A stretch of 64,000 bases of DNA from Bacillus sp. HMF5848. GTDB taxonomy: Bacteria; Bacillota; Bacilli; Bacillales; HMF5848. Below are positions 1 through 9,405 of the stretch, piece after piece. Position numbers and translations under genes: made by a program. How positions within the stretch are numbered: the stretch's first letter is position 1; each line of letters starts with the position of its first letter. The stretch is taken from contig NZ_RWIV01000001.1 in assembly GCF_003944835.1 (NCBI RefSeq), positions 566,001 through 630,000 on the forward strand, given 5' to 3'. Below the pieces are notes generated by a model. That model searched no databases, was not told the origin of the DNA, and was given only the letters and a program-made list of their open reading frames with translations.

Positions 1-273
1 TTTAAAGGGATTTCTAGATCTGTGCAACAAGTAAACAATCAGATTCAAGAAGTGACCGAGGCATCTAAACAGCTTGCCTCTGGAACGGAAGTAATTGTTT
101 CATCTATTGAAAGCCTAGCGAATATCTCAAAAGAGTCTTCTTCAGCTTCTCAAAATGTGGCAGCGTCCTCACAAGAACAGTTAGCCGCGATTGAAGAGAT
201 AGCATCATCAGCCGAGAATCTTGCTACTACTGCCGAAAAATTACAAAGTTTAGTTAGTAGACTTAAGTCTTAA
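1..273 (+). CDS. Methyl-accepting chemotaxis protein, C-terminal end (5' partial)
   Basis: The reading frame is open from the first base, so the gene begins outside the window. The visible 90 residues are the last helix of a chemoreceptor cytoplasmic hairpin: heptad-rich, Ser/Ala/Glu-rich sequence with the methylation-type stretch ASSQEQLAAIEEIASSAENL and the typical ending LATTAEKLQSLVSRLKS. The sensory and membrane parts are not visible, so the ligand is unknown. The complete chemoreceptor at 3761-5491 ends in a very similar way. A strong terminator follows 24 bases after the stop codon. Confidence 0.9.
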   Translation, partial: FKGISRSVQQVNNQIQEVTEASKQLASGTEVIVSSIESLANISKESSSASQNVAASSQEQLAAIEEIASSAENLATTAEKLQSLVSRLKS

Positions 274-296
274 TGGTTTAGTTTACAAATGCATGG

Positions 297-338
297 ACCG
301 CCAAGTAAACTCTTTAACTTACTTGGCGGTCTTTTTTT
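297..338 (+). terminator. Rho-independent terminator after the chemoreceptor
   Basis: A perfect 12-bp stem (ACCGCCAAGTAA pairing with TTACTTGGCGGT) with a 10-nt loop is followed by a run of seven T. It ends the chemoreceptor transcript. The rest of the gap to 540 is AT-rich, with a possible -10 box TATAAT at 493-498 but no convincing -35 box. Confidence 0.9.
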
Positions 339-540
339 AAATGAATACCTTTTCGTAGCTAATAATATATAAAAGCTCTTCTACAAGAACTCTAGGGTCT
401 ATGTAACTATTTAAATAGTAGTAAATTCACCCAATATATCTGACTATTGGCGTATTTTGTCGATTATTGCACCATTTTTGTTGATTTATTAGTATAATTA
501 GAGATTGAAGATATATGTAGAAATAGGGAGGACCTTCTAA

Positions 541-915
541 ATGGAATGGGTGTTAGCAACATTATTTATAGTAGCTGTAGTATTACTAGGTGTATCATTT
601 GTTATGAAGCGACAAACAGATCAAGCTGAGCAACGAAAAGTCGATACGATGTATATAAATGTGATGGAAGAAATAAATAAACTGCAAACACAAATGAACA
701 AAGTTGAACTTGATGGCGAAATTACAGCTCAACAAGTAGGGGTAACTCTCCATGAACGTGAAATGTTACGTGAATTACTAGATTTATATAAACGAGGATA
801 TTCCTTACAAAGTATGGCAGAAAAAACGCAAATGAGTGTGAGAGATGTAGAGCAGTTGTTAGCTCCTTTCAATTCTTCTATTCGTGAAAGGGGAAAGATT
901 GCTCATGGACTATAA
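541..915 (+). CDS. Small membrane-anchored coiled-coil protein with C-terminal HTH-like segment (SwrB/DUF6115-like)
   Basis: A 124-residue protein. Residues about 3-22 form one N-terminal membrane segment, followed by a charged coiled-coil-like region (about 25-70). The C-terminal part (LRELLDLYKRGYSLQSMAEK..) looks like a helix-turn-helix: a spacer helix, then a recognition-like helix ending in VEQLLAPF. This order resembles SwrB/YlxL-type proteins of Bacillus, which act in flagellar assembly, but that is an architectural comparison and not a demonstrated match. The RBS AGGGAGGACC precedes the ATG. The gene overlaps the next one by 11 bp, so the two are probably co-translated. Confidence 0.6.
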   Translation: MEWVLATLFIVAVVLLGVSFVMKRQTDQAEQRKVDTMYINVMEEINKLQTQMNKVELDGEITAQQVGVTLHEREMLRELLDLYKRGYSLQSMAEKTQMSVRDVEQLLAPFNSSIRERGKIAHGL

Positions 916-1540
916 ACGCTTAAGAAGCTTTGCGGCAGGACTTATTGTAGCAACGGCAGTTAGTGCAGTCGCTTATTTTATGCAACCGGATGAGCTAATT
1001 AGTAGTGAGGCGCTTGCCGAAGCTAATACAGAAGAGATAAATACAGCATTAACTGAAGAAGAAATGAGAGAGATGCTAACGGCTGCAGGCTATGTTATTC
1101 ATACGGAAGAAGAATGGAATACGCTGCAGGATCGTGATGAAGAGCAGAGTCAAACAGAGAGCCAGGAGAAGACGCAAGCTCAAGAAGGTCAAGGCCGAGA
1201 CCAAGACGGTCAAGCTCAAAATGAGGCGCAGGACCCAGTTCAAAGTACAGAGGAACAGAATCAAGAACAAGTTGCGGTTGAGCCAGATAAGGATAAGCAA
1301 GAATCAGAAGTACCTGTGGAAAAAGCACCAACCGCTACCACCACTACTGTAACAGTGGCTGAAGGGATGACAAGTTTTGAAGTTGGGCAGGCTCTTGTTC
1401 AACTTGGCATCATTGACAAGGCGTATAACTTTACGATGGAAGTGGAAAGACGGGGTATTGCTAATAAACTACAGCTTGGGACATACAATATTAGTAGTGA
1501 TATGACGGTAGACCAAGTCATTGCAATGGTTTTTAGATAA
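905..1540 (+). CDS. MltG/YceG-like membrane-anchored protein without a catalytic domain
   Basis: A 211-residue protein starting at ATG 905, served by the RBS AAAGGGGAAAG; an upstream in-frame GTG at 884 lies too close to that RBS. An N-terminal membrane segment (about 9-26) is followed by an acidic Gln/Glu-rich low-complexity linker (about 70-140). The C-terminal region, about 145-211, resembles the LysM-like subdomain of the endolytic transglycosylase MltG: VAEGMTSFEVGQALVQLGII, then LQLGTYNISSDMTVDQVI. The catalytic part of MltG is absent, so this is more likely a peptidoglycan- or partner-binding protein than an enzyme. It overlaps the preceding gene and is followed by a terminator, making a two-gene operon. 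Confidence 0.65.
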   Translation: MDYKRLRSFAAGLIVATAVSAVAYFMQPDELISSEALAEANTEEINTALTEEEMREMLTAAGYVIHTEEEWNTLQDRDEEQSQTESQEKTQAQEGQGRDQDGQAQNEAQDPVQSTEEQNQEQVAVEPDKDKQESEVPVEKAPTATTTTVTVAEGMTSFEVGQALVQLGIIDKAYNFTMEVERRGIANKLQLGTYNISSDMTVDQVIAMVFR

Positions 1541-1550
1541 TGTATTCAAA

Positions 1551-1585
1551 GAGCTGATACCATTAAAGGAGATCAGCTCTTTTTG
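1551..1585 (+). terminator. Rho-independent terminator
   Basis: An 8-bp stem (GAGCTGAT with ATCAGCTC) is followed by TTTTT. It closes the two-gene unit 541-1540. Confidence 0.85.
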
Positions 1586-1668
1586 TAAGTTATTTTCCAT
1601 TAAGTACTAGCTTCTAACAATATAGTTTGCGACAATAATAAGAAACAATAGATGTAAATTTTAGTCGC

Positions 1669-2169
1669 TTATTTGAAAGACAAACCATTTTTATTTAATA
1701 CCCTTATGCCACCGATTATACCCCTACATGCTAACAGCTTTATTATTAAGCTTATGAGTGAGTGATACCATGTCCATCCTCTTCGCCAAGAAATGAGACG
1801 AGTATTTCTTTCGGCAAATGTTTCGATAAAGACTTGTGGTATAACAAAAGGAAACAGTTTTAATATATACCCTATTGGTTTACTATTTAGAGTCCACTGA
1901 TTGTAATAAAGTAACATTAATGGATAGTAGATATGGTCAAAGGGTAAATGAATCTTAAATATACTTGGGAGAGGTCGTATTTTATATTTTAAATATCCTC
2001 GAGAAACAAGGATTTTATCTATAAATGAGTTGCCAACAGAACTAACGAGATATACAATAAGCCAATCCTTAATAGGGCGCTTTGCGATAGCAAAAGGAAG
2101 TAAAAATAGTGAAATTAGTGTGGTTGTAAAAAGAAACGTAATCGATGCTTTTTCTTTTTTTCGGACCAA
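1669..2169 (-). CDS. CBO0543-family small integral membrane protein
   Basis: A 166-residue hydrophobic protein with about four membrane segments. The pattern of TM helices, the motif GNSFIDKILVSRGYLKY and the later LPFDHIYYPLMLLYYNQW are those I associate with the CBO0543 family found in Bacillaceae and Clostridia, whose function is unknown. The probable start is TTG at 2169, because AAGGAGG lies 8 nt upstream of it; the upstream GTG at 2178 overlaps that RBS. It is a single gene on the minus strand between two plus-strand units. Confidence 0.65.
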   Translation of the reverse strand: MVRKKEKASITFLFTTTLISLFLLPFAIAKRPIKDWLIVYLVSSVGNSFIDKILVSRGYLKYKIRPLPSIFKIHLPFDHIYYPLMLLYYNQWTLNSKPIGYILKLFPFVIPQVFIETFAERNTRLISWRRGWTWYHSLISLIIKLLACRGIIGGIRVLNKNGLSFK

Positions 2170-2349
2170 GGTGAACACCTCCTTACGATAGTTTTGGATG
2201 TTACCGGCCTAAATATGTGCCATTTCTAGGTAATAATGGAGAATTTTTTTCTGACTTCATCGCGTTTATGGATTTTAACATATGAAACTTATCACGCTTC
2301 TGTTGCGTCAGTACATATGGAATAAAAAAGTTAGAAAAGTGGAGGTAGT

Positions 2350-3228
2350 ATGAAGTATTTTAAAACATTTGTAGTGTTAGCTTTAGTTCTTAGTGTAGGG
2401 ATAAACATTTCCATGATTTCTAGGATATCTGAAGTGGAAAACAAGATTAATTCACTGAACAATTATCAAAGTCAGATTATGCGTAGTGTAGATGGACAAA
2501 CAAGTCACATACAAAATATTTTGAACGATATGAAGCAAGAGCAAAGCTGGATGAGCTCTATCTCGATGGATATGGATAAAGGTAATATAGAAAATGGGGA
2601 AGCAAAGGTAAAGTTTGAATGGCAAATCAAAGAGTTGCAAACAGGTTCGGAAGTTATGTTTCATTATAAATTTGCTGACGAAGATGATTTTACGTCTATT
2701 TTAGCAACGGAACAACAAAATGGATTGTTTTCTGTCTTACTTCCTATTGAGCTTAATTTAGAGCCGGTATGGCATGTCATGGTATCTGATAGAAATGGTA
2801 ATCAGGAAGAAAAAAGTAAGCAGGTTTTAGAGGAGCAGATGAGACAGCAAGGGCTTGAGTATTATGTATCTGTATCGTCTGATGGATTGATGAAAAGCGG
2901 CAGCATGCATACATCCAGCTTAGGAAACTTTAGCGCGTCCCAGTACGGCATTATAGAAGCAGAGCTTAATATGCACAAGGATAGCTTTACTATATTTTTA
3001 AACAATAACGTTCTTGATAAGGGGAATGGGAATTCTATCACTGATGTAGATTTAGTAATCACCAATCAAGATAATGCAGTTGAAGAACTAAAGCTCAACG
3101 CCGAACAAGGAGGGCGTGCTTATTTTCAAACGTTTGATAGGGGAGAGAATGAGTATAAAAAACTCACTCTGAAAGTAACTTACAGGAATGGCTCGACATT
3201 CGAGAAAGATATATATATAGGGAAGTGA
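2350..3228 (+). CDS. Membrane-anchored extracellular protein of unknown function
   Basis: A 292-residue protein with RBS GGAGGTAGT directly before the ATG. Residues about 5-25 form a single signal-anchor, followed by a short coiled coil (about 28-65, ISEVENKINSLNNYQSQ). The remainder reads as soluble beta-rich sequence with alternating hydrophobic residues and two apparent modules (about 75-165 and 165-290), suggesting Ig-like folds outside the cell. I recognise no catalytic motif and cannot name the family. It stands alone, with hairpins downstream. Confidence 0.6.
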   Translation: MKYFKTFVVLALVLSVGINISMISRISEVENKINSLNNYQSQIMRSVDGQTSHIQNILNDMKQEQSWMSSISMDMDKGNIENGEAKVKFEWQIKELQTGSEVMFHYKFADEDDFTSILATEQQNGLFSVLLPIELNLEPVWHVMVSDRNGNQEEKSKQVLEEQMRQQGLEYYVSVSSDGLMKSGSMHTSSLGNFSASQYGIIEAELNMHKDSFTIFLNNNVLDKGNGNSITDVDLVITNQDNAVEELKLNAEQGGRAYFQTFDRGENEYKKLTLKVTYRNGSTFEKDIYIGK

Positions 3229-3259
3229 AGCACCTAATCAACATATGAAGGACTGTGCT

Positions 3260-3308
3260 GAGCACAAAATTCAATTTGACATATAAACTTGAATTAGTTT
3301 ATGTGCTC
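3260..3308 (+). terminator. Interrupted hairpin downstream of the anchored protein
   Basis: Two stacked 7-bp helices can form: GAGCACA with TGTGCTC, and AATTCAA with TTGAATT, separated by an internal loop. A short T-rich stretch follows. It is a possible first terminator for 2350-3228; the hairpin at 3356-3384 is the stronger candidate. Confidence 0.4.
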
Positions 3309-3355
3309 TATTTATATATCAGTTTTTTAATTTATACAAAAGACACGATGGTTTT

Positions 3356-3384
3356 AAGGTATTGTATTTTGCAATGCCTTTTTT
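3356..3384 (+). terminator. Rho-independent terminator
   Basis: A 9-bp stem (AAGGTATTG with CAATGCCTT, one G-T pair) has a 7-nt loop and is followed by a T-run. The remainder of the 532-base gap 3229-3760 is AT-rich untranslated DNA ahead of the chemoreceptor gene; I find no further gene, riboswitch or clear sigma-D promoter in it. Confidence 0.7.
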
Positions 3385-3760
3385 ATTGTTTTCTCTTCAC
3401 TAACATTCAGTAAATCCTGTTTTCATAAGTGACGTAACTAAGGGTGATATGGCTCCTTAGCAAAATACAATGTTAGGGAAATATAACAATAAAATTGTTA
3501 GACCTAATGGAGAATAGACGTACATTTCTAGTTGGTATATTTCTTATAATTTTGAACTTTAGTCTTTTTTTGAAAAAATAAACATATTACAGGAATGACA
3601 TTTAAAACACTTAATATTGTACAATAGGTTTCGACGTCCAATTCCCCCAATTTTTTTCCGAAAGTATCATCATGAATCAAATCAAAGTAATGTTGAGATT
3701 TGGGAGGTAGTAAGCTGGGGTTAACTCATAGATTATACTTCCACGAAGGAGACAAAAATA

Positions 3761-5491
3761 ATGCAGCTGAAACGTAAGTCTAATTTTAAATGGACAATTG
3801 GTAAACGATTATTGCTAGCTTTTGCTCTTATGATTATTGGTTTATTTGCAAATGGAGGATTTAACTACATAAAAATGGGAACTATTAATAACTCGCTCAA
3901 CTCCATAACTGAGGGAGAAATTCCGTCCATAGAGCTAGCACATAGCATACGTTACAATCACTCACAAGAATACTCCCTTATATTAGAATATTTAACAGTC
4001 GTTCGTTCAAGAAATACACCTAAGATGAATGAATATAGAGAGGCGTATGTAGAACAAAAGGATAAGTTGGTAACTCGATATGAGGAATACAGCGGGTACT
4101 TAGAAACCGAAGAGGAACGAGCCATATATGAAGAACTTGTGTTAAGGCGTGATAACTTGTGGAAGGTAACAGATAGTGTCATAGAATCAAGTAATATGAC
4201 TAATACTAAGTTATTTGAGATAAGTATGCAATTAGAAAGAAGTATGAACAATATAGAAGGAACAGTAGATAAACTTCTAAGGTTGAACCAAGACTCTATT
4301 AAAGAAGCAAAGATATCTACTGACACTACTTTTAAAAGTACTCGTTTGCAAAATCTTTTATTTATAGGAATTACAGCTTTATTAAGTGTAATAGGTGCGC
4401 TCTTTATAGCGCGTTCCATCACGAAGCCTCTGCGCATAGCTACTAAAGCTATTCAAGCATTATCTGATGGAGATTTATCTCAACAGGAAATTAAGTATAA
4501 GCGAAAAGATGAGATTGGGGACATTATTGCCGCCTTGAACGAAACAGTTAGTACTTTACGAGATACGATGGCTCAAGTCCATGACTCTTCTATGCAGGTT
4601 GCGTCCTCATCAGAAGAACTATATGCTAGTGCTGAACAAAGTACGAAAGCTTCTGAGCAAGTGACCCTAATTACACAAGAGTCAGCAGAGGGAGCAGAGC
4701 GACAATTGCAAAGTGTTAATGAGGTATCTAGTTCTATGGAGCAAATGTCCGCAGGGATACAGCAAATTGCAAAAAACAGTGAGGAAATGGAACAAGTTTC
4801 TCAATCAGCTTCTACTACCACTGAACAAGGTACTGTCAAGGTAGAAGAAGTGGTGAGTCAGATGAGGGAAATTTCAGTGTCTGTATCCGAGACTGCATTG
4901 TTAATAAAAGCGCTTGATCAGAAAACAGACCAAATTGAAAATATTGTAGGTTTAATTACGGACATTGCGGACCAAACGAATCTTCTAGCATTGAATGCAG
5001 CTATTGAAGCGGCTAGAGCAGGTGAGGGAGGAAAAGGATTCGCAGTCGTAGCAGCCGAGGTGCGGAAGTTAGCGGAAGAGTCTAGAGTATCAGCCTCTCA
5101 AATCTCTCATACGATCCAAGAAATTCAAATTGATACGTCAAAAGCAGTAGATTCTATGACCGATAACATGGACAAGGTAGAGGACGGTATTACATATGTA
5201 GATGAAGTAAAAACATCTTTTGACTCTATTTCAGGTGCCATGACAGATGTTTCTAAAAAAGTGCATGAAGTAGTAGCAGCCGTTCAACAAATAGCAAGCG
5301 TTTCAGAGCATATTGTGACAGCTGTGGATGGAGTGAAAGAAATCGCTGAATCGTCCGCAAGAGCAAGCCAAGAAAGCTCGGCAGCAACAGAAGAACAACT
5401 TGCTACAATGGAAGAAGTATCTGCTTCTAGTCAGTCTTTATCCAAACTAGCTGACAATTTGCAAGGGCTCATGGCAAAGTTTAAAATGTAG
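3761..5491 (+). CDS. Methyl-accepting chemotaxis protein (4-helix-bundle sensor, HAMP, MCP signalling domain)
   Basis: A complete 576-residue transmembrane chemoreceptor. TM1 lies at about 12-34, an extracellular four-helix-bundle-type sensory domain at 35-195, TM2 at about 197-216 ([20 protein letters not shown]) and a HAMP domain at 217-270. A long alpha-helical signalling hairpin follows; its conserved tip [19 protein letters not shown], at about 403-421, binds CheA/CheW. The Gln/Glu/Ala-rich flanking helices carry likely methylation sites. The 4HB domain does not reveal the ligand. The start is supported by GAAGGAGA 8 nt upstream of the ATG. It is a single-gene unit with a strong downstream hairpin. 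Confidence 0.93.
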   Translation: MQLKRKSNFKWTIGKRLLLAFALMIIGLFANGGFNYIKMGTINNSLNSITEGEIPSIELAHSIRYNHSQEYSLILEYLTVVRSRNTPKMNEYREAYVEQKDKLVTRYEEYSGYLETEEERAIYEELVLRRDNLWKVTDSVIESSNMTNTKLFEISMQLERSMNNIEGTVDKLLRLNQDSIKEAKISTDTTFKSTRLQNLLFIGITALLSVIGALFIARSITKPLRIATKAIQALSDGDLSQQEIKYKRKDEIGDIIAALNETVSTLRDTMAQVHDSSMQVASSSEELYASAEQSTKASEQVTLITQESAEGAERQLQSVNEVSSSMEQMSAGIQQIAKNSEEMEQVSQSASTTTEQGTVKVEEVVSQMREISVSVSETALLIKALDQKTDQIENIVGLITDIADQTNLLALNAAIEAARAGEGGKGFAVVAAEVRKLAEESRVSASQISHTIQEIQIDTSKAVDSMTDNMDKVEDGITYVDEVKTSFDSISGAMTDVSKKVHEVVAAVQQIASVSEHIVTAVDGVKEIAESSARASQESSAATEEQLATMEEVSASSQSLSKLADNLQGLMAKFKM

Positions 5492-5530
5492 TTTTTTTAG
5501 GAAAAAGGGAGTTTAGTTACTCTTTATTGC

Positions 5531-5568
5531 ACACAAAGCGGCATGTCGTTTGACATGCCGCTTTGTGT
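5531..5568 (+). terminator. Long perfect hairpin after the chemoreceptor
   Basis: A perfect 17-bp stem (ACACAAAGCGGCATGTC with its complement) closes a GTTT loop. It lacks a proper T-run but lies 40 nt after the stop codon and is the likely 3' end of the transcript. It directly abuts the intergenic repeat at 5571. Confidence 0.7.
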
Positions 5569-5570
5569 TA

Positions 5571-5690
5571 GTGTCTGGCTCCAGCGCCTAGCCCCTCGAA
5601 GTCAAGCCGTTCCCCTCCGGAGGGAAGGTCCTTCTTGCGGGGGACGTCTTAAGTTCGCCGGGGCTGAGCAAGGCGCTTGTACTTTTCTAA
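5571..5690. repeat. Bacillus-type intergenic repeat element (about 120 bp, GC-rich, palindromic)
   Basis: This block is distinctly GC-richer than its surroundings. It begins GTGTCTGGCTCCAGCGCCTA and ends with GGGGCTGAGCAAGGCGCTTG. Its outer arms are inverted copies (AGCGCCTAGCCCC against GGGGCTGAGCAAGGCGCT), and an inner palindrome CCTCCGGAGG lies between them. I recognise this sequence type as a dispersed intergenic repeat common in Bacillaceae chromosomes; it encodes no protein. A second palindrome (GCTTTCTAATTTAGAAAGC) follows at about 5709-5727. The rest of 5691-5799 holds nothing I can identify. Confidence 0.75.
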
Positions 5691-5799
5691 AAAGCCGGTT
5701 CGCTTTCTAATTTAGAAAGCTTGCAACCGACAATCACAATGATAGGTTCTCACTATATTTAAAAATTGTAGGGTTTAAATATATCACTCTAATATTATT

Positions 5800-7380
5800 C
5801 TACTTCCCATTCACAAATTGCTCCACGAAATGAATTGGATTTAATTTCTCACCCGTAGCCTTCTCAATTTTCGTGTTCCAGTGGTCTTTTGCCCCAGGAG
5901 CAAAGAACTCGTTTACGAGAAAGTCACCGACTTTAATGTTGAATAAATCGTTACATATATTTTTTTCAATATATCGCTCAAGCTGAGAAGTAGTTAGTTC
6001 TCCTAATAAATAGTTTTGGTAATATACAGGAACAAGCGTAAAATGAATTTTTGCAGCCCAGTGTGGATAGCTTCTGTTTTCAGGAGGATTGACAAACTGT
6101 ACCTCTTCCACGATGCTCCACCATAATGAATTTAGGTCTTGGTCTGGATTTTTATATAATTCACGCTCAAAGAAAGCGAACGTCATAATCCAACGTGCGG
6201 CAATCAACATTTGTCGTCGTAATGACTGATTTATTTGTGGTGTTAATGCCTCAACTTGCTCTTGGCTAACACCTAAGAATCTCTGCATCCAATTAGGGTC
6301 TTTACCCATACGACCGTAAAGCATAGCAATAGCTTCAGTAGTAAGTGTATGTGCCGGTGCTCTTAAAATGAAAGGCAATTCACGATCTATATATTTAAAA
6401 TACACGGCATGACCAAATTCATGTAGCATTGTGACAGACCAATAGTCAGATTCAACATTGTTACATAACACGCGAACGTCGCCGTCACGGTTTATGTCGG
6501 TACAGAAAGCATGTTGGTTTTTTTTATCGCGAGGATACAAATCACTTTTCTCAATCATGTCTGTAATATCCATTCCCATGCTTTTGAAAGTAGAAACCGT
6601 CAAGTCTTCAAGACTTTTTCCTTCATAAAAAGGATCTAGATCTAAGTCCTTTGATGGCGGTGCTTCTTGGAAAAAAGGGTCCGCATAATGCCACGGGCGT
6701 AAGTCTTCTACTGCTACTTGGAAACGTGCAGCAAGCTCTTCATCCATCTCTAATTTTAGTTGGCGGAAGGGCTCATCGGATAATTCTTTTAACTCGTTGA
6801 ACGTGTTAAAGACATACTCTCTGTCCAGTTCCTGTGATTCAAAGCTCATTTGGTGATAATCCTCGTAGCCGAGGGCACGAGCCGTTTCGTTTCTTTTTCG
6901 AATAAGAGTAAGTAGCTTTTCTTCTACTTCATGTCCTATTTGTTTACTGGCATGCCATGCCCGTTCTCTTAGCTCTAGATTATTGCTTTTAATAAGAATC
7001 TGACGAATATCATTTTCAGAAACTTGTTCACCATCAAGTGTTGCACGAAACGTGTTAAAAACACCAATTAATTCTGTTGATATGTCTATCATCTCTTTTA
7101 AATCTTCTTCTGGGAGTTGATTTTTCACCATGCTTGCGTGTAGGATTTCAAGTTGACGTTTATGTAATGGGTTATCAATGTCTTGCGCTAGAAATTGTTC
7201 GACTTGTTGGAAACGCTCTTTGTTTGCGTAGTAAAGATTTAAGTCTGTTTGTGCTTTTGCCGTCTTTTGATTCCATTCAGCATCTCCTGTTGTTGAAGCC
7301 ATCCACGATGATTCAGCTCTAGAAATATGCAATTCTCGTATTATTTCATTTTGTTCTAGTAAGAATTTATTCACACTCAT
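5800..7380 (-). CDS. M2-like zinc metallopeptidase (peptidyl-dipeptidase / oligopeptidase type)
   Basis: A 526-residue alpha-helical gluzincin. The zinc motif HEFGH sits at about 319-323. A downstream Glu in HTLTTEAIAMLYG, about 25 residues later, is the expected third zinc ligand; this spacing and sequence resemble ACE-like M2 peptidases more than M3 oligopeptidases. No signal peptide or membrane segment is present, so it should act in the cytoplasm on oligopeptides. The start is ATG 7380, with AAGGGGTGA 8 nt upstream; the in-frame GTG at 7389 overlaps the RBS. It is transcribed convergently to the chemoreceptor. The M2 versus M3 assignment is the main uncertainty. Confidence 0.85.
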   Translation of the reverse strand: MSVNKFLLEQNEIIRELHISRAESSWMASTTGDAEWNQKTAKAQTDLNLYYANKERFQQVEQFLAQDIDNPLHKRQLEILHASMVKNQLPEEDLKEMIDISTELIGVFNTFRATLDGEQVSENDIRQILIKSNNLELRERAWHASKQIGHEVEEKLLTLIRKRNETARALGYEDYHQMSFESQELDREYVFNTFNELKELSDEPFRQLKLEMDEELAARFQVAVEDLRPWHYADPFFQEAPPSKDLDLDPFYEGKSLEDLTVSTFKSMGMDITDMIEKSDLYPRDKKNQHAFCTDINRDGDVRVLCNNVESDYWSVTMLHEFGHAVYFKYIDRELPFILRAPAHTLTTEAIAMLYGRMGKDPNWMQRFLGVSQEQVEALTPQINQSLRRQMLIAARWIMTFAFFERELYKNPDQDLNSLWWSIVEEVQFVNPPENRSYPHWAAKIHFTLVPVYYQNYLLGELTTSQLERYIEKNICNDLFNIKVGDFLVNEFFAPGAKDHWNTKIEKATGEKLNPIHFVEQFVNGK

Positions 7381-7444
7381 GAAGGTCACCCCTTAATCTA
7401 TATTTATTTCGCGTTTCTAAATATTTTAGCAAATTTTTGTAAAC

Positions 7445-7484
7445 AATAAAAGAAGGTCAACGAATTAATATTCATCAGCCTTCT
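7445..7484 (-). terminator. Terminator of the PPK2 gene (minus strand)
   Basis: On the minus strand AGAAGG and CCTTCT close a hairpin with an imperfectly paired inner stem, followed by TTTTATT. It lies 10 bases past the stop of the PPK2 gene. Confidence 0.6.
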
Positions 7485-7493
7485 TGGTATATA

Positions 7494-8264
7494 TTACTGG
7501 TTAATATAGTTATTTTGATCAATGATACCTTGAATTGCTGAGTTTTTTTGTAAATGACTTTTCATCGCTTCTATCACAACATTCAGTGTTTTGAGTCGTG
7601 CATGCCATTTGTCGTTACCTTCTATAATAGTCCATGGAGCGTATGATGTGTCGGTTTTCTCGAGCATGTCTTCTACCGCGACTTCGTACTCATCCCATTT
7701 TTCGCGATTTCGCCAATCCTCATCAGTGAGCTTCCAGCGCTTTAAGGGATGATGTTGCCGCTTTATGAAACGCTTATGCTGTTCGACTTTGCTAATGTGA
7801 AACCAAAATTTATGAATGACATAGCCATCGTCATGTAGCAATTTTTCAAACTGGTTGATTTCATCGTAACCTCGTTGCCATTCGTCCTTTGTAGCAAAGC
7901 CTTCTATTCTTTCTACTAGCACTCTACCATACCATGACCGATCAAATAAAGCTATTTGGCCATGGGGAGGAAGGCGCTTCCAAAAGCGGTGCAAATAGTG
8001 AAACTGTTGTTCTTCTGATGTAGGAGCAGCAATGGGATGTACTTGAAATCCTCGTGGGTCTATTTTTTCGGTAATGCGCTTAATAGCGCCGCCTTTACCA
8101 GCAGCATCCCAGCCTTCAAAGACGAAGATGCAAGGAATGTTTTGTTGAAAGATGTCTTGCTGTAGATGTAATAGCTCGTTTTGAGCCTTTTTTAATTTGC
8201 TTTTATAATCTTCTTTAGTTTCAATGTGTAAAGATAAATCAACCGCATCTAATCGTTTCCCCAC
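7494..8264 (-). CDS. Polyphosphate kinase 2 family (polyphosphate:nucleotide phosphotransferase)
   Basis: A protein of about 256 residues with the PPK2 signatures: P-loop GWDAAGKGG (about 51-59), the Walker B-like FDRSWYGRVLVERIEGF (about 105-121) and a basic lid region (KRFIKRQHHPLKRWKLT). Family members transfer phosphate between polyphosphate and nucleoside mono- or diphosphates in the cytoplasm; which nucleotide is used cannot be read here. Three starts are close together: GTG 8273, ATG 8270 and GTG 8264. GAGGTGA overlaps the first two and is correctly spaced (5 nt) only for GTG 8264, which I chose. It is a single gene with its own terminator. Confidence 0.9.
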   Translation of the reverse strand: MGKRLDAVDLSLHIETKEDYKSKLKKAQNELLHLQQDIFQQNIPCIFVFEGWDAAGKGGAIKRITEKIDPRGFQVHPIAAPTSEEQQFHYLHRFWKRLPPHGQIALFDRSWYGRVLVERIEGFATKDEWQRGYDEINQFEKLLHDDGYVIHKFWFHISKVEQHKRFIKRQHHPLKRWKLTDEDWRNREKWDEYEVAVEDMLEKTDTSYAPWTIIEGNDKWHARLKTLNVVIEAMKSHLQKNSAIQGIIDQNNYINQ

Positions 8265-8460
8265 TTTCATCACCTCATCTTTAGTTTTTAAAAGGACTAC
8301 TATTTAAAAAGTATATTATTGTTATCATTCCATTATTTGTTATATAGTGCAATGATTTTATAAAAAGGAGAAAAATCTTACACGTAAATATGTTGAGGTG
8401 AAATATAATATAGTAGTTCAATTAGAAAATTAGCGTGTGATTTAAAAGGGGATGTATAAA

Positions 8461-9405
8461 TTGAATGATACAATCATAGAAGCCACCACATATATATATA
8501 CATATTCTTATCATGATGAAGAACGAGCTTTGTGCCATTTAGAAATGCGATCAATGTTTGGGGTGAAAAATAGAACAAATATTGTCGAACATTCAATAAA
8601 AATCGATCCTAGCCGAAGCCCGTTTATAAAAGAGAGAATTGAAGTAATCTTTAAGGTTGATACGCTTGAGGAGCTTTTAGAAAAAGTTCATCTACTACCA
8701 CCATTTAAGTCCAGTTTCAAAGTTATCGTTATAAGACATGACAAAGATAAAATTGATTTTGAGGAAAGACGTAGCATTGAACGTGAGGTTGGTCTGCGGA
8801 TACCAGGAACCGCTGACCTCCATAATCCCGATATAATGTTAGCGATTATGAGGGTAAATGAACAATGGATTTTTGGGTATTACGAGGAAAATAAAAGTAT
8901 TTGGTATCTTCATCAAAAGAAACCTCATCAATATTCAACTGCGTTAAGCACGAGAGTAGCAAGAGCTGTAGTTAATATTGCTGTGCCAGAACTTGAAGAT
9001 GTGAAAGTGATAGATCCGTGCTGTGGCATTGGGACAGTTTTAGTAGAGGCTTTATCAATGGGAATTGACATTGTTGGTGGTGATAGCAACCCACTTGTTA
9101 TGAAAGGGGCACGTGAAAACATTGCTCATTTCGGATATAACGGACAAGTTATTTTAAGAGATATTCGCGAAGTGACTGAATCGTATGATGTAGCAATTAT
9201 TGATATGCCGTACAATCTTTGCTCCGTTATAACAGACGAAGAACAGCTTGAATTGCTACAAAGTGCACGGCGGTTTGCACGACGAGTGGTGATTGTCACG
9301 ATTGAACAGATCGACAGCATTGTCCAAGATGCTGGTTTTACCATTGTCGACCGATGTGAAGTTTCGAAGGGGACCTTTACACGACAAATACTCGTCTGTG
9401 AGTGA
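8461..9405 (+). CDS. TRM11-family SAM-dependent nucleic-acid methyltransferase
   Basis: A 314-residue protein with a Rossmann-fold methyltransferase in its C-terminal half: the SAM-binding motif IDPCCGIGTVLVEAL (about 182-196), the acidic motif IVGGDSNP and the catalytic (D/N)PPY-type motif as DMPYN (about 247-251). The N-terminal 150 residues would hold the RNA-recognition part. The arrangement matches TRM11/THUMP-like enzymes that methylate a base in structured RNA; the exact target is unknown. TTG 8461 is the likely start: AAAAGGGG lies 9 nt upstream, while the ATG at 8452 abuts the RBS. Confidence 0.8.
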   Translation: MNDTIIEATTYIYTYSYHDEERALCHLEMRSMFGVKNRTNIVEHSIKIDPSRSPFIKERIEVIFKVDTLEELLEKVHLLPPFKSSFKVIVIRHDKDKIDFEERRSIEREVGLRIPGTADLHNPDIMLAIMRVNEQWIFGYYEENKSIWYLHQKKPHQYSTALSTRVARAVVNIAVPELEDVKVIDPCCGIGTVLVEALSMGIDIVGGDSNPLVMKGARENIAHFGYNGQVILRDIREVTESYDVAIIDMPYNLCSVITDEEQLELLQSARRFARRVVIVTIEQIDSIVQDAGFTIVDRCEVSKGTFTRQILVCE

